Source of the DNA: Pimelobacter simplex
Lineage (GTDB): Bacteria; Actinomycetota; Actinomycetes; Propionibacteriales; Nocardioidaceae
Length of the DNA: 64,000 nt
NCBI RefSeq assembly: GCF_900114845.1
Contig: NZ_FOUK01000001.1
Span: 558,001-622,000 of the forward strand
Direction: 5' to 3'
Position 1 is the stretch's first letter; every line of letters begins with the position of its first letter. A model generated the notes under the pieces. That model saw only the letters and a list, made by a program, of their open reading frames with translations, was not told where the DNA came from and searched no databases. The position numbers and the translations under genes were made by a program. Below are positions 18,013 through 25,496 of this stretch, piece by piece.

Positions 18013-18019
18013 GCGGTTC

Positions 18020-18700
18020 GTGGACCGGGACGAACGTGCGCCGTACGACCCGATGCCCCACGGGCCGCCCGAGGTGGGCGTCGGGCCGTGGCCCGGAGCG
18101 TGGCCGGAGGGTCCCGGCAGCGAGGTGTACGACGAGCAGCTGCTGCGCGAGGGCGACCGGCGCAATGTCGTCGACAGGTACCGGTACTGGAGCGTCGAGG
18201 CCATCGTCGCCGACCTCGACCGGCGCCGGCACGGCTTCCACGTGGCCATCGAGAACTGGCAGCACGACTTCAACATCGGGACCATCGTCCGCTCGGCCAA
18301 CGCCTTCCTCGCCGCGGAGGTGCACATCGTCGGCAACCGCCGCTGGAACCGGCGCGGGGCGATGGTGACCGACCGCTACCAGCACGTCCGGCACCACCCG
18401 ACCGTCGCCGAGCTCCACGCCTACCTGGCCGAGCGCGGCGTCCCGCTGCTCGGCATCGACAACCTGCCCGGGTCGGCCCACCTCGAGACGATGGACCTCC
18501 CCGCGCAGGTCTGCTTCCTCTTCGGGCAGGAGGGGCCGGGGCTCTCGGAGGCCGCCCGCGCGACGTGCGACGGGACCTTCTCGATCGCCCAGTTCGGCTC
18601 CACCCGCTCGATCAACGCCTCCGCGGCGGCCGCGATCGCGATGCACGCCTGGGTCCGCCAGCACGCGGACCTGAGCAGCGACGCGGCCTGGCGCGGCTGA
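18020..18700 (+). CDS. SpoU/TrmH-family RNA 2'-O-methyltransferase
   Basis: A 226-aa SPOUT enzyme that methylates ribose 2'-OH in tRNA or rRNA using S-adenosylmethionine. The three family motifs are visible: NWQHDFNIGTIVRSANAF (motif 1, with the catalytic Arg), CFLFGQEGPGLS (motif 2, knot) and GSTRSINASAAAAIAMHAW (motif 3). The first 50 residues are a Pro-rich extension. Start GTG 18020 is chosen because TAGGGT lies 13 bases upstream; GTG at 17999 and 18011 are in frame too. The exact RNA target cannot be deduced. Confidence 0.88.
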   Translation: MDRDERAPYDPMPHGPPEVGVGPWPGAWPEGPGSEVYDEQLLREGDRRNVVDRYRYWSVEAIVADLDRRRHGFHVAIENWQHDFNIGTIVRSANAFLAAEVHIVGNRRWNRRGAMVTDRYQHVRHHPTVAELHAYLAERGVPLLGIDNLPGSAHLETMDLPAQVCFLFGQEGPGLSEAARATCDGTFSIAQFGSTRSINASAAAAIAMHAWVRQHADLSSDAAWRG

Positions 18701-18715
18701 GCCGGCCGGGCGCGG

Positions 18716-19213
18716 CTAGACCTCGGACGTCTCCTCGAGGTGCCCGCGCAGGGCGGTCAGCCCCCGCGAGGTGTGGCTCTTGACCGTGCCCTCGGAGATG
18801 CCGAGCTCGGCCGCCGCCTCGGCCACCGAGAGCCCCAGCCAGTGCCGCAGCAGCACGGTCGCCCGCTGCTGGGCCGGCAGCTGCTGGAGCGCCTCGACCA
18901 GCGAGGACCGGTCCTCGACGCTCACCCCGCTGGGGGCGACCACCTCGGGCAGCTCGTCGGTGGGCCGCTCCCGGCGGACGACGCGGCGGGACTCGTCGAT
19001 CGCGGCGTTGAGCAGGATCTTGCGGACGTAGGCCTCCTCCGTGCCGCTGCGCACGACGCGCGGCCACGCGACGTACAGCCGGACGAGGGCGGTCTGCACC
19101 AGGTCGTCGGCGCGGTGCCAGTCGCCGCACATGCCGTAGGCGATCCGGCGCAGCTGGTCGCGGCGGGTGGTCGCGAACTCGACGTACGCCGCCTCGCGCT
19201 CGGCGCGCCTCAC
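18716..19213 (-). CDS. SigE-family (ECF-type) RNA polymerase sigma factor
   Basis: A 165-aa group 4 sigma factor. Region 2 spans about 10-75 (YGMCGDWHRADDLVQTALVRLY), region 4 about 105-158 (LPAQQRATVLLRHWLGLSVAEAAAELGISEGTVKSHTSRGL). It belongs to the actinobacterial SigE-like subgroup (SACE_1704/SCO4864 type). GTG 19213 overlaps the upstream gene's stop as GTGA, so it is translated after and probably with the membrane protein encoded just before it. It likely directs a small regulon including its own operon. Confidence 0.9.
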   Translation of the reverse strand: MRRAEREAAYVEFATTRRDQLRRIAYGMCGDWHRADDLVQTALVRLYVAWPRVVRSGTEEAYVRKILLNAAIDESRRVVRRERPTDELPEVVAPSGVSVEDRSSLVEALQQLPAQQRATVLLRHWLGLSVAEAAAELGISEGTVKSHTSRGLTALRGHLEETSEV

Positions 19214-19806
19214 CGGGCGGTCCCGGTGAACGTCAGGGTTCGCTGGTGGTCGAGCCAGCCGGCGAGGGTGTCGTAGCCGGACTCCGCCTCCGTCTCGGCG
19301 ACCCCGCCACCGCCCTGCGTGGCGACGGTCGTGCCCTCCTTGGCGAAGCGGTAGAGCACCACCCAGGTGGTCGTGGCGCCCTTGCGCAGGGCGAGCGCGG
19401 TGGAGTCGGTGATCGGGCCGCCGCCGTTGGTGGAGCTCATCCCGGTGACCGGGTCCTCGACCCGCTCGACGACCTCCCAGCCGCTGCGGACCAGGATCAC
19501 GTCGTCGTCCTGGGGGTCGTAGCCGGCCGGCGAGTCGTCGACCAGCTTCTCCGTCGAGGCGAGCCCCTCGTCGGAGACGCCGGCCGCGACCTGGACCGGG
19601 TCCGCGCCCTGGCTGCCGGCGAACTGCGAGGTCACCGCCACGCCCGCGCCGCCCACGACCAGCGCGAGCGCCAGGGCCGCGCCGCCCGCGGCGAGCCGGC
19701 GGCGGCGTACGGCGCGACGGCCGGGGCCGAGCGTCGCCGCGACGTCGAACGTCGGTGCCGGCGGCGTGCGGAGCTCGGCGTCGAGCACGTCCTTGATGTC
19801 CTGCAT
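19210..19806 (-). CDS. Single-span membrane protein, probable sigma-factor partner
   Basis: A 198-aa protein with about 35 cytoplasmic residues (MQDIKDVLDAELRTPPAPTFD), an Arg-rich stretch (RRAVRRRR), one membrane helix (about 39-60) and an extracytoplasmic domain. This topology and its position directly upstream of and overlapping a sigma gene suggest an anti-sigma or signal-sensing role. No zinc anti-sigma (HxxxCxxC) motif is present, so it is not a classical ZAS protein. CAGGAGG lies before ATG 19806 only if read as GGAGGAACC; spacing is short but good. Confidence 0.65.
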   Translation of the reverse strand: MQDIKDVLDAELRTPPAPTFDVAATLGPGRRAVRRRRLAAGGAALALALVVGGAGVAVTSQFAGSQGADPVQVAAGVSDEGLASTEKLVDDSPAGYDPQDDDVILVRSGWEVVERVEDPVTGMSSTNGGGPITDSTALALRKGATTTWVVLYRFAKEGTTVATQGGGGVAETEAESGYDTLAGWLDHQRTLTFTGTAR

Positions 19807-19921
19807 GGTTCCTCCAGGGGGTGCGCAGTCAACTCAACCAGGGATACGCAGGCCGACAGCGATCGGTTGTCACGGTAGGTTGATGTGGTCGTAACCGGAC
19901 CCCGCGCAGGAGCCAGCCAGC

Positions 19922-20953
19922 ATGCCGATCGCCACCCCTGAGAAGTACGCCGAGATGCTCGACGCCGCGAAGGCGGGCTCGTTCGCCTTCCCGGCCATCA
20001 ACGTGACGTCCTCCCAGACCCTCAACGCCGCGCTCAAGGGCTTCGCCGATGCCGGCTCCGACGGCATCGTCCAGGTCTCGACGGGCGGTGCCGAGTACCT
20101 CTCCGGCCCCTCGATCAAGAACATGGTCACCGGCTCGGTCGCCTTCGCGGCCTACGCGGCCGAGGTCGCCAAGAGCTACCCGGTCAACATCGCGCTGCAC
20201 ACCGACCACTGCCCCAAGGACAAGCTCGACGGCTTCGTCCGCCCGCTGCTCGACATCTCGGCCGAGCGGGTCGCCCGGGGCGAGGCGCCGCTGTTCCAGT
20301 CGCACATGTGGGACGGGTCCGCCGTACCGCTCGACGAGAACCTGCAGATCGCCGAGGAGCTGCTGGCGCGTGCCGCCGCGGCCCGGATCATCCTCGAGAT
20401 CGAGGTCGGCGTCGTCGGTGGCGAGGAGGACGGCATCGTCGGCGCGATCGACGAGAAGCTCTACACGACCCCCGAGGACGCGCTCGCCACGGTGCGCGCG
20501 CTCGGCGTCGGCGAGAAGGGGCGCTACCTGACCGCGCTCACGTTCGGCAACGTGCACGGCGTCTACAAGCCGGGCAACGTCAAGCTGCGGCCCGAGATCC
20601 TGCGCGACGCGCAGGCCGCGATCGTCGCCGAGCTCGGCCTCCCGGCCGACGCCAAGCCGTTCGACCTGGTCTTCCACGGCGGCTCGGGCTCGACCGCCGA
20701 CGAGATCGCCGCCGCCGTCGACTACGGCGTGGTGAAGATGAACGTCGACACCGACACCCAGTACGCCTTCACCCGGCCGGCCGCGGACCACATGTTCCGC
20801 AACTACGACGGCGTCCTCAAGATCGACGGCGAGGTCGGCGACAAGAAGGCCTACGACCCGCGCGCCTGGGGCAAGGCCGCCGAGGCCGGCATGGCCGCGC
20901 GCGTCGTCGAGGCCTCCGAGAACCTCCGCTCGGCCGGCAAGACCGTCGGCTGA
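19922..20953 (+). CDS. fba: Class II fructose-bisphosphate aldolase
   Basis: A 343-aa zinc-dependent aldolase that interconverts fructose 1,6-bisphosphate with dihydroxyacetone phosphate and glyceraldehyde 3-phosphate in glycolysis and gluconeogenesis. HTDHC at 93-97 supplies the catalytic Asp95 and zinc ligand His96. Further zinc/phosphate motifs are visible: GNVHGVYKPGNV with its His, FHGGSGS, and KMNVDTDTQYAF. Length fits the class IIA type. A GGAG (GCAGGAGCCAGCCAGC) precedes ATG 19922. A TAGGTT at 19876-19881 may be a -10 box. ilvA starts four bases after the stop. Confidence 0.96.
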   Translation: MPIATPEKYAEMLDAAKAGSFAFPAINVTSSQTLNAALKGFADAGSDGIVQVSTGGAEYLSGPSIKNMVTGSVAFAAYAAEVAKSYPVNIALHTDHCPKDKLDGFVRPLLDISAERVARGEAPLFQSHMWDGSAVPLDENLQIAEELLARAAAARIILEIEVGVVGGEEDGIVGAIDEKLYTTPEDALATVRALGVGEKGRYLTALTFGNVHGVYKPGNVKLRPEILRDAQAAIVAELGLPADAKPFDLVFHGGSGSTADEIAAAVDYGVVKMNVDTDTQYAFTRPAADHMFRNYDGVLKIDGEVGDKKAYDPRAWGKAAEAGMAARVVEASENLRSAGKTVG

Positions 20954-20957
20954 TCAG

Positions 20958-22253
20958 TTGGCTCCGGACCTCCCCACCGCGGCGGACGTCGACCGGGCGG
21001 CGGCGCTGCTGGGCTCGGTGATCCCGCCGACCCCGCTGCGGAGGGCCGACCGGCTCTCCGCGCTGACCGGGCTCGACGTCTGGTTCAAGCGTGAGGACCT
21101 CACGCCGGTGCGCTCGTACAAGGCGCGCGGCGCCTACACGGTCCTCGCCGGCCTCACCGAGGACGAGCGCTCGCGCGGCGTGACCACCGCGAGCGCGGGC
21201 AACCACGCCCAGGGCGTCGCGTTCGCGTGCGCCCGGGCCGGCGTCCACGCGACGATCTTCCTGCCCCGCACCACGCCCCGGCAGAAGCGCGACCGGGTCG
21301 CCGCGCTCGGCGGCGACCAGGTCGAGGTGGTGATCGCCGGCGATGCCTACGACGACGCCGCCGTCGCCGCGGCGGACTTCGCCGCGGCCTCGGGTGCGAC
21401 CGTCGTCCCGGCCTTCGACCACCCGGGCATCGTCGCCGGCCAGGGCACCGTGGCCGCCGAGATCCTCACCCAGGCCGCCGAGCTCGGCTGGCAGCCGGAC
21501 GCCCTCGTCCTGCCGGTCGGCGGCGCGGGCCTCCTCGCCGGCTGCCTCACCGTCCTCGCCGAGCGGCTGCCCGGCGTCCGCGTCGTCGCCGCGGAGCCCT
21601 CCGGCGCGACCTCCCTCGCCGCCGCCCTCGCCGCCGGCGGCCCGGTCGAGCTCGACGCCGTCGACCCCTTCGTCGACGGCGCCTCCGTCCGCCGCGTCGG
21701 CGACCTCACCTACCGCGCCGTCGCGGCCGCCCGCGCCTCCGTCGGCCTCTCCGCCGCCGCCGTGCCCGAGGGCCTGATCTGCGTCGAGATGCTCGACCTC
21801 TACCAGGTCGACGGCATCATCGCCGAGCCCGCCGGCGCCCTCGCCCCCGCCGCCCTCCGCCTCGCCGGCGGCCTGCCCGGCCTGGCCGGCCTCGCGCCCG
21901 GCAGCCGGGTCGTCGTCGTGGTCTCGGGCGGCAACAACGACGTCTCGCGCTATGCCGACATCGTCGAGCGGGCGCTCGTCCACGAGGGGCTCAAGCACTA
22001 CTTCCTCATCGAGTTCCCGCAGGAGCCGGGCGCGCTGCGGCGCTTCCTGGACGACGTCCTGGGGCCCGACGACGACATCACGCTCTTCGAGTACACCAAG
22101 CGCAACAACCGCGAGACCGGCCCGGCGCTGGTCGGCATCGAGATGCAGTCGCCGGACGACCTCGAGGGGCTCGTCGCGCGGATGGCCGACTCGAGGCTGC
22201 GGGTCGAGAAGGTGCCGCCGGACAGTCCGTTGTTCGGGTTCGTGCTGTCGTAG
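20958..22253 (+). CDS. ilvA: Threonine dehydratase with C-terminal ACT-like domain
   Basis: A 431-aa PLP enzyme that deaminates threonine to 2-oxobutanoate, the first step to isoleucine. The PLP lysine is Lys55 in SYKARGAY; SAGNHAQGVA and the glycine loop PVGGAGLLAG bind cofactor and phosphate. Residues about 335-431 (HYFLIEFPQEPGALRRFLDDVLGPDDDITLFEY...) are a single threonine-dehydratase ACT-like regulatory module, as in Corynebacterium IlvA, consistent with isoleucine feedback. The start is TTG 20958, four bases after fba, so the two are probably cotranscribed. The last 20 codons precede a REP-like palindrome. Confidence 0.92.
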   Translation: MAPDLPTAADVDRAAALLGSVIPPTPLRRADRLSALTGLDVWFKREDLTPVRSYKARGAYTVLAGLTEDERSRGVTTASAGNHAQGVAFACARAGVHATIFLPRTTPRQKRDRVAALGGDQVEVVIAGDAYDDAAVAAADFAAASGATVVPAFDHPGIVAGQGTVAAEILTQAAELGWQPDALVLPVGGAGLLAGCLTVLAERLPGVRVVAAEPSGATSLAAALAAGGPVELDAVDPFVDGASVRRVGDLTYRAVAAARASVGLSAAAVPEGLICVEMLDLYQVDGIIAEPAGALAPAALRLAGGLPGLAGLAPGSRVVVVVSGGNNDVSRYADIVERALVHEGLKHYFLIEFPQEPGALRRFLDDVLGPDDDITLFEYTKRNNRETGPALVGIEMQSPDDLEGLVARMADSRLRVEKVPPDSPLFGFVLS

Positions 22254-22273
22254 GCGAGTTGTGTGCGCCTGGT

Positions 22274-22305
22274 GGCAGTTTCACCGCCTAGGCGGTGAAA
22301 CTGCC
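22274..22305. repeat. 32-bp perfect palindrome, REP-like copy 1
   Basis: GGCAGTTTCACCGCC (22274-22288), then TA, then its exact complement (22291-22305). A nine-base arm GGCGAGTTG (22253-22261) pairs with 22349-22357 around it. It probably ends ilvA transcription as a hairpin, but a nearly identical copy lies 154 bases downstream, which a simple terminator does not require. Confidence 0.85.
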
Positions 22306-22331
22306 CGCGGGGTGAGGCAGGGCACCCCGAC

Positions 22332-22370
22332 GAACGCCGCGCCGGGCGCAACTCGCCGTCCGCGGCGTTC
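22332..22370. repeat. Inverted repeat inside the REP-like cluster
   Basis: GAACGCCGCG (22332-22341) and CGCGGCGTTC (22361-22370) flank a 19-base spacer. Another imperfect pair, GGCACACGAAA (22380-22390) and TTCCGTGTGCC (22411-22421), follows, so almost the whole 180-base interval is palindromic. Confidence 0.65.
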
Positions 22371-22427
22371 TAACGACTTGGCACACGAAACCGGGCGTCG
22401 GCGTGGGGAGTTCCGTGTGCCTAGGTC

Positions 22428-22455
22428 CAGTTTCACCGCCTAGGCGGTGAAACTG
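22428..22455. repeat. 28-bp perfect palindrome, REP-like copy 2
   Basis: CAGTTTCACCGCC (22428-22440), TA, and its complement (22443-22455). It is identical to the core of copy 1, and both are preceded by GTGTGC followed by a short CCT-type sequence. The stop codon of the minus-strand MFS gene (22435-22433) is inside it. Confidence 0.85.
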
Positions 22456-23953
22456 CCGGTGCCCCCGCCGCCGACCGTTGCCCGAACCCCTCGTGCTGCG
22501 GCCGCTCGTAGAACATCACCGCGACCAGCCCGACGGCGTACATCGCCGCGGGCAGCCACATCGACTGCTGCATGGCCCGGCTGAAGAGGTCGGCGGCGTG
22601 GGGGTCGGGGATCTGGGCGGCGCCGGCGTCGCCGTGGGCGGCGGCGCCGGGGAGGTAGTGGGCGAGCCGGCTGTCCATGAGGACGGCGATCGCGGCCGCG
22701 CCGAGCACCGAGCCGACCTGGCGGGTGGCGTTGTAGACGCCGGCACCGGCGCCGGCGAGGTGCATCGGGAGGTTGCGGTTGGCGGTGGTGGCGGTGGGGG
22801 CCCAGATGAAGGCGTTGCCGACGCCGATCAGGGCCATGGGGACGGCGAGCTCCCAGACGGCGACGCCGGGGGCGAGGCGCCAGATGAGGAGCAGGAAGCC
22901 GACCAGGCTGGTGCCGAAGCCGAAGCCGAGCACCTTGCGGGGGTGCAGCCGGTCGGAGAGGGAGCCGACGAGGCGGGCCAGGAAGATCGACATCACGGCC
23001 ATGGGCAGCATGAGGAGGGCGGCCTGGGTGGGGGAGTAGCCGCGCACGGCCTGGGCGTAGAGCATGAGCGGGAAGCCGAACGACGCGGCGATCGCGCCCA
23101 TGCAGGTGATGGCGATGTTGGAGACCGAGAAGTTGCGGTCGGCGAAGAGGCTGAGGGGGACGAGGGGCTCGGTGCGGTTGAGCCGCTGCCAGACCAGGAA
23201 CAGCACGAGCAGGACGACGCCGCCGGCGATCATCGCGATGATCCAGCCGGCCCAGTCCTTCTGGTGGCCCTCCTGGATGCCGAAGCAGAGCAGGAACATC
23301 GCCGCCCCCGACAGCAGCACGCCGAGCCAGTCGAACGAGTGCTGGTGGGTGGGCAGTGCCGGGACGTTGCGCACGGCCATCACGAAGGCGAGGACGCCGA
23401 CGGGGATGTTGACGAAGAAGATCCACTCCCAGCCGAGCCCGTCGGTCAGCACGCCGCCGAGGATCGGCCCGACGACGAGCGCGACGCCCGCGGTCGCGCC
23501 CCACACCGCCATCGCCCGCCCGCGTGAGGCGGCGGGGAAGATCCGGGTGATGATCGCCATCGTCTGCGGCGTCATCATCGAGGCGCCGAGGCCCTGGACG
23601 ACGCGCGCGACGATGAGCGCCTCGACGGTGGTGGTCAGCCCGCACCACAGCGACGCGAGGGTGAAGACGGTCAGGCCGATCAGGTAGAGGTACTTGGCGC
23701 CGAACCGGTCGCCGAGCCGTCCCGTGATGAGCACCGGCACGGCGTAGGCCAGCATGTAGGCGCTGGAGACCCACACGACGTCGTTGACCGAGGCGTCGAG
23801 CTTCTCGATGATCGTCGGCGTCGCGACCGTGACGATGGTCAGGTCGACCAGGATCATGAAGAACCCGATGACGAGCGCCCACAGCGCCGGCCAGGGGTTG
23901 GCGACCTCGCCCGAGCTGGTCGCGGCAGGGGTGGTGGGTGCGCTCCGAGTCAC
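22433..23953 (-). CDS. DHA2-family MFS drug/H+ antiporter
   Basis: A 506-aa transporter with 14 predicted membrane helices, typical of the EmrB/QacA (DHA2) group that exports drugs or metabolites using proton motive force. Helix 1 has the DLTIVTVATPTI motif (motif D1). GRLGDRFGAKYLYLIG matches the loop 2-3 motif A, and GPILGGVLTDGLGWEWIFFVNIPVG matches motif C. GTG 23953 is chosen (VTRSAPTT); another GTG encodes VFTGL 15 bases earlier. Its stop codon is inside REP-like palindrome copy 2. It is divergent from the DUF3151 gene. Substrate unknown. Confidence 0.88.
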   Translation of the reverse strand: MTRSAPTTPAATSSGEVANPWPALWALVIGFFMILVDLTIVTVATPTIIEKLDASVNDVVWVSSAYMLAYAVPVLITGRLGDRFGAKYLYLIGLTVFTLASLWCGLTTTVEALIVARVVQGLGASMMTPQTMAIITRIFPAASRGRAMAVWGATAGVALVVGPILGGVLTDGLGWEWIFFVNIPVGVLAFVMAVRNVPALPTHQHSFDWLGVLLSGAAMFLLCFGIQEGHQKDWAGWIIAMIAGGVVLLVLFLVWQRLNRTEPLVPLSLFADRNFSVSNIAITCMGAIAASFGFPLMLYAQAVRGYSPTQAALLMLPMAVMSIFLARLVGSLSDRLHPRKVLGFGFGTSLVGFLLLIWRLAPGVAVWELAVPMALIGVGNAFIWAPTATTANRNLPMHLAGAGAGVYNATRQVGSVLGAAAIAVLMDSRLAHYLPGAAAHGDAGAAQIPDPHAADLFSRAMQQSMWLPAAMYAVGLVAVMFYERPQHEGFGQRSAAGAPAVSPPRR

Positions 23954-24010
23954 GAGTCCAGTGAACACCCGCCGACCGACACCGGTGCCGGTGAGGGACA
24001 GAATGGACGC

Positions 24011-24436
24011 ATGAGCCTCACGCCCGGTACCGACCTGATGGCCGGACCTCCGCCCACGCACCTGCCCGTCGACCCCGCGGCCGAGCTGCTCGCGGCCGGC
24101 GAGACCCCCACCGCCGTCGTCCGGCGGCTGCCGGCCTCGCCGCTGGCCTGGGCGACCCTCGCCGAGGAGGCCCGCGACGGCGGGGCGGACGACGTCACCG
24201 TCTACGCCTACGCCCGGGTCGGCTACCACCGCTCGCTCGACACGCTGCGCCGCAACGGCTGGAAGGGCCATGGCGCCGTCCCGTGGGAGCACGAGCCCAA
24301 CCGCGGCTTCCTGCGCGCGCTCGGCCTGCTCGCCGTCGCCGCCCGCGCCATCGGCGAGACCGACGAGTGGGAGCGCTGCTCGTCGTTCCTGCGCGACTCC
24401 AGCCCGACCGCGTACGACGAGCTGCTCGGCAGCTGA
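24011..24436 (+). CDS. DUF3151 family protein
   Basis: A 141-aa soluble protein of the actinobacterial DUF3151 family (AARAIGETDEWERCSSFLRDSSPTAYDELLG near the end; YAYARVGYHRSLDTLRRNGWKGHGAVPWEHEPNRGFLRAL centrally). Function unknown. In Mycobacterium tuberculosis the homologue Rv0360c lies a few genes from fba (Rv0363c), and here too it is near fba, which supports orthology. CAGAAT lies 12 bases before ATG 24011 with no clear Shine-Dalgarno, so this may be another leaderless gene. Confidence 0.85.
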   Translation: MSLTPGTDLMAGPPPTHLPVDPAAELLAAGETPTAVVRRLPASPLAWATLAEEARDGGADDVTVYAYARVGYHRSLDTLRRNGWKGHGAVPWEHEPNRGFLRALGLLAVAARAIGETDEWERCSSFLRDSSPTAYDELLGS

Positions 24437-24440
24437 TCCG

Positions 24441-25496
24441 CTGACCGTCCGGCTCGGGCTCGCGGCCGCGGCGACGTACGCCGTCGTCGTCGCGGGTCTG
24501 GCCTGGGTCGGTGCGCCCTCGCCGCCGCTGTTCGCGGCGATGGTCGCCGCCGTCGTGGTGGCGCTGCGGGCGCCCGAGCCGCCGCCGATGCCGCCGCGGC
24601 TGCGCGCGCTCGGCATGGCCGTGGTGGGGACGGCGGCCGGCGCGAGCGTCGACGTCGCGGTGCTGCGCACCGTCGCCCGCGAGCCGGTCGCGGTCGTCGG
24701 TGGCGTCGTCGCCACCCTGCTCGTCTCGATGCTGATCGGTCAGCTCCTGCGGCTCTCCCGGCACGTCGACGGGACGACAGCCGTGTTCGCCTCGATCGCG
24801 GGTGGCGCCTCGGGCGTGGCCCTGGCGGCCCGCGAGTACGGCGCCGACGACGCGATCGTGATCTCGGTCCAGTACCTGCGCGTGGTGCTGGTCCTCATCA
24901 GCGTCCCTCTCGTGGCGCCCCTGCTCGGCGACGCCGGCGGTTCCGGCGGTGCCGCCGCCCCACCCGGCGCGGCGGCCGACCCGTGGTCGGCGCTGCTCTA
25001 CACCGCCTGCTCGGTGGTGGGCGGTCTCGTGCTGGCCCGGCTGGTGCCGATCAGCGCGGCTCCGATCATCGGCACCCTGCTGGCGTCCAGCGCGCTGTCG
25101 CTGTCCGGGCTCTTCGCCGACGCGCGGGTGCCGGCCGCGGTGGTCGCCGTCGGCTTCACCATCGTCGGCGCCAACGTCGGCCTGAGCCTCACCCTCGACC
25201 GGCTGCGCAAGCTCGTCCGACTCTTCCCGCTCGCGCTCGCCCAGGTGGTGCTCAGCGTCGGGGCGTGCGCGGTGGTCGGCGTCCTCTTCGCCGACGCCGT
25301 GGGGATCTCCCGGATCGACGGCTACCTCGCCACGACCCCGGGCGGCCTGCCCGCCGTGGTGGCGGTCGCGGTCGACTCCGGCGACGCGATCGGGCTGATC
25401 CTGACCATGCAGTTCGTCCGGGTGTTCGTCGCGCTCGCCCTCGCCCCCGCGATCGGCGCGGTGCTGCGCCGGCGCGGGTGCGGCACGGCGTCCTAG
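24441..25496 (+). CDS. AbrB-type membrane protein (start uncertain)
   Basis: About 351 aa with 9-10 hydrophobic helices in two similar halves, each with a G-rich signature (SIAGGASGVALAA; TTPGGLPAVVAVA). This is the AbrB-duplication family of putative transporters, named after E. coli AbrB and historically mislabelled ammonia monooxygenase. The reading frame is open from inside the previous gene, but between 24270 and 24540 it has no ATG, GTG or TTG. The expected first helix (LTVRLGLAAAATYAVVVAG) begins at a CTG at 24441, five bases after the DUF3151 stop, so a CTG start is proposed. ATG 24540 would delete helix 1. Its TAG overlaps the lysS stop in a shared CTAG. Confidence 0.7.
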   Translation: MTVRLGLAAAATYAVVVAGLAWVGAPSPPLFAAMVAAVVVALRAPEPPPMPPRLRALGMAVVGTAAGASVDVAVLRTVAREPVAVVGGVVATLLVSMLIGQLLRLSRHVDGTTAVFASIAGGASGVALAAREYGADDAIVISVQYLRVVLVLISVPLVAPLLGDAGGSGGAAAPPGAAADPWSALLYTACSVVGGLVLARLVPISAAPIIGTLLASSALSLSGLFADARVPAAVVAVGFTIVGANVGLSLTLDRLRKLVRLFPLALAQVVLSVGACAVVGVLFADAVGISRIDGYLATTPGGLPAVVAVAVDSGDAIGLILTMQFVRVFVALALAPAIGAVLRRRGCGTAS

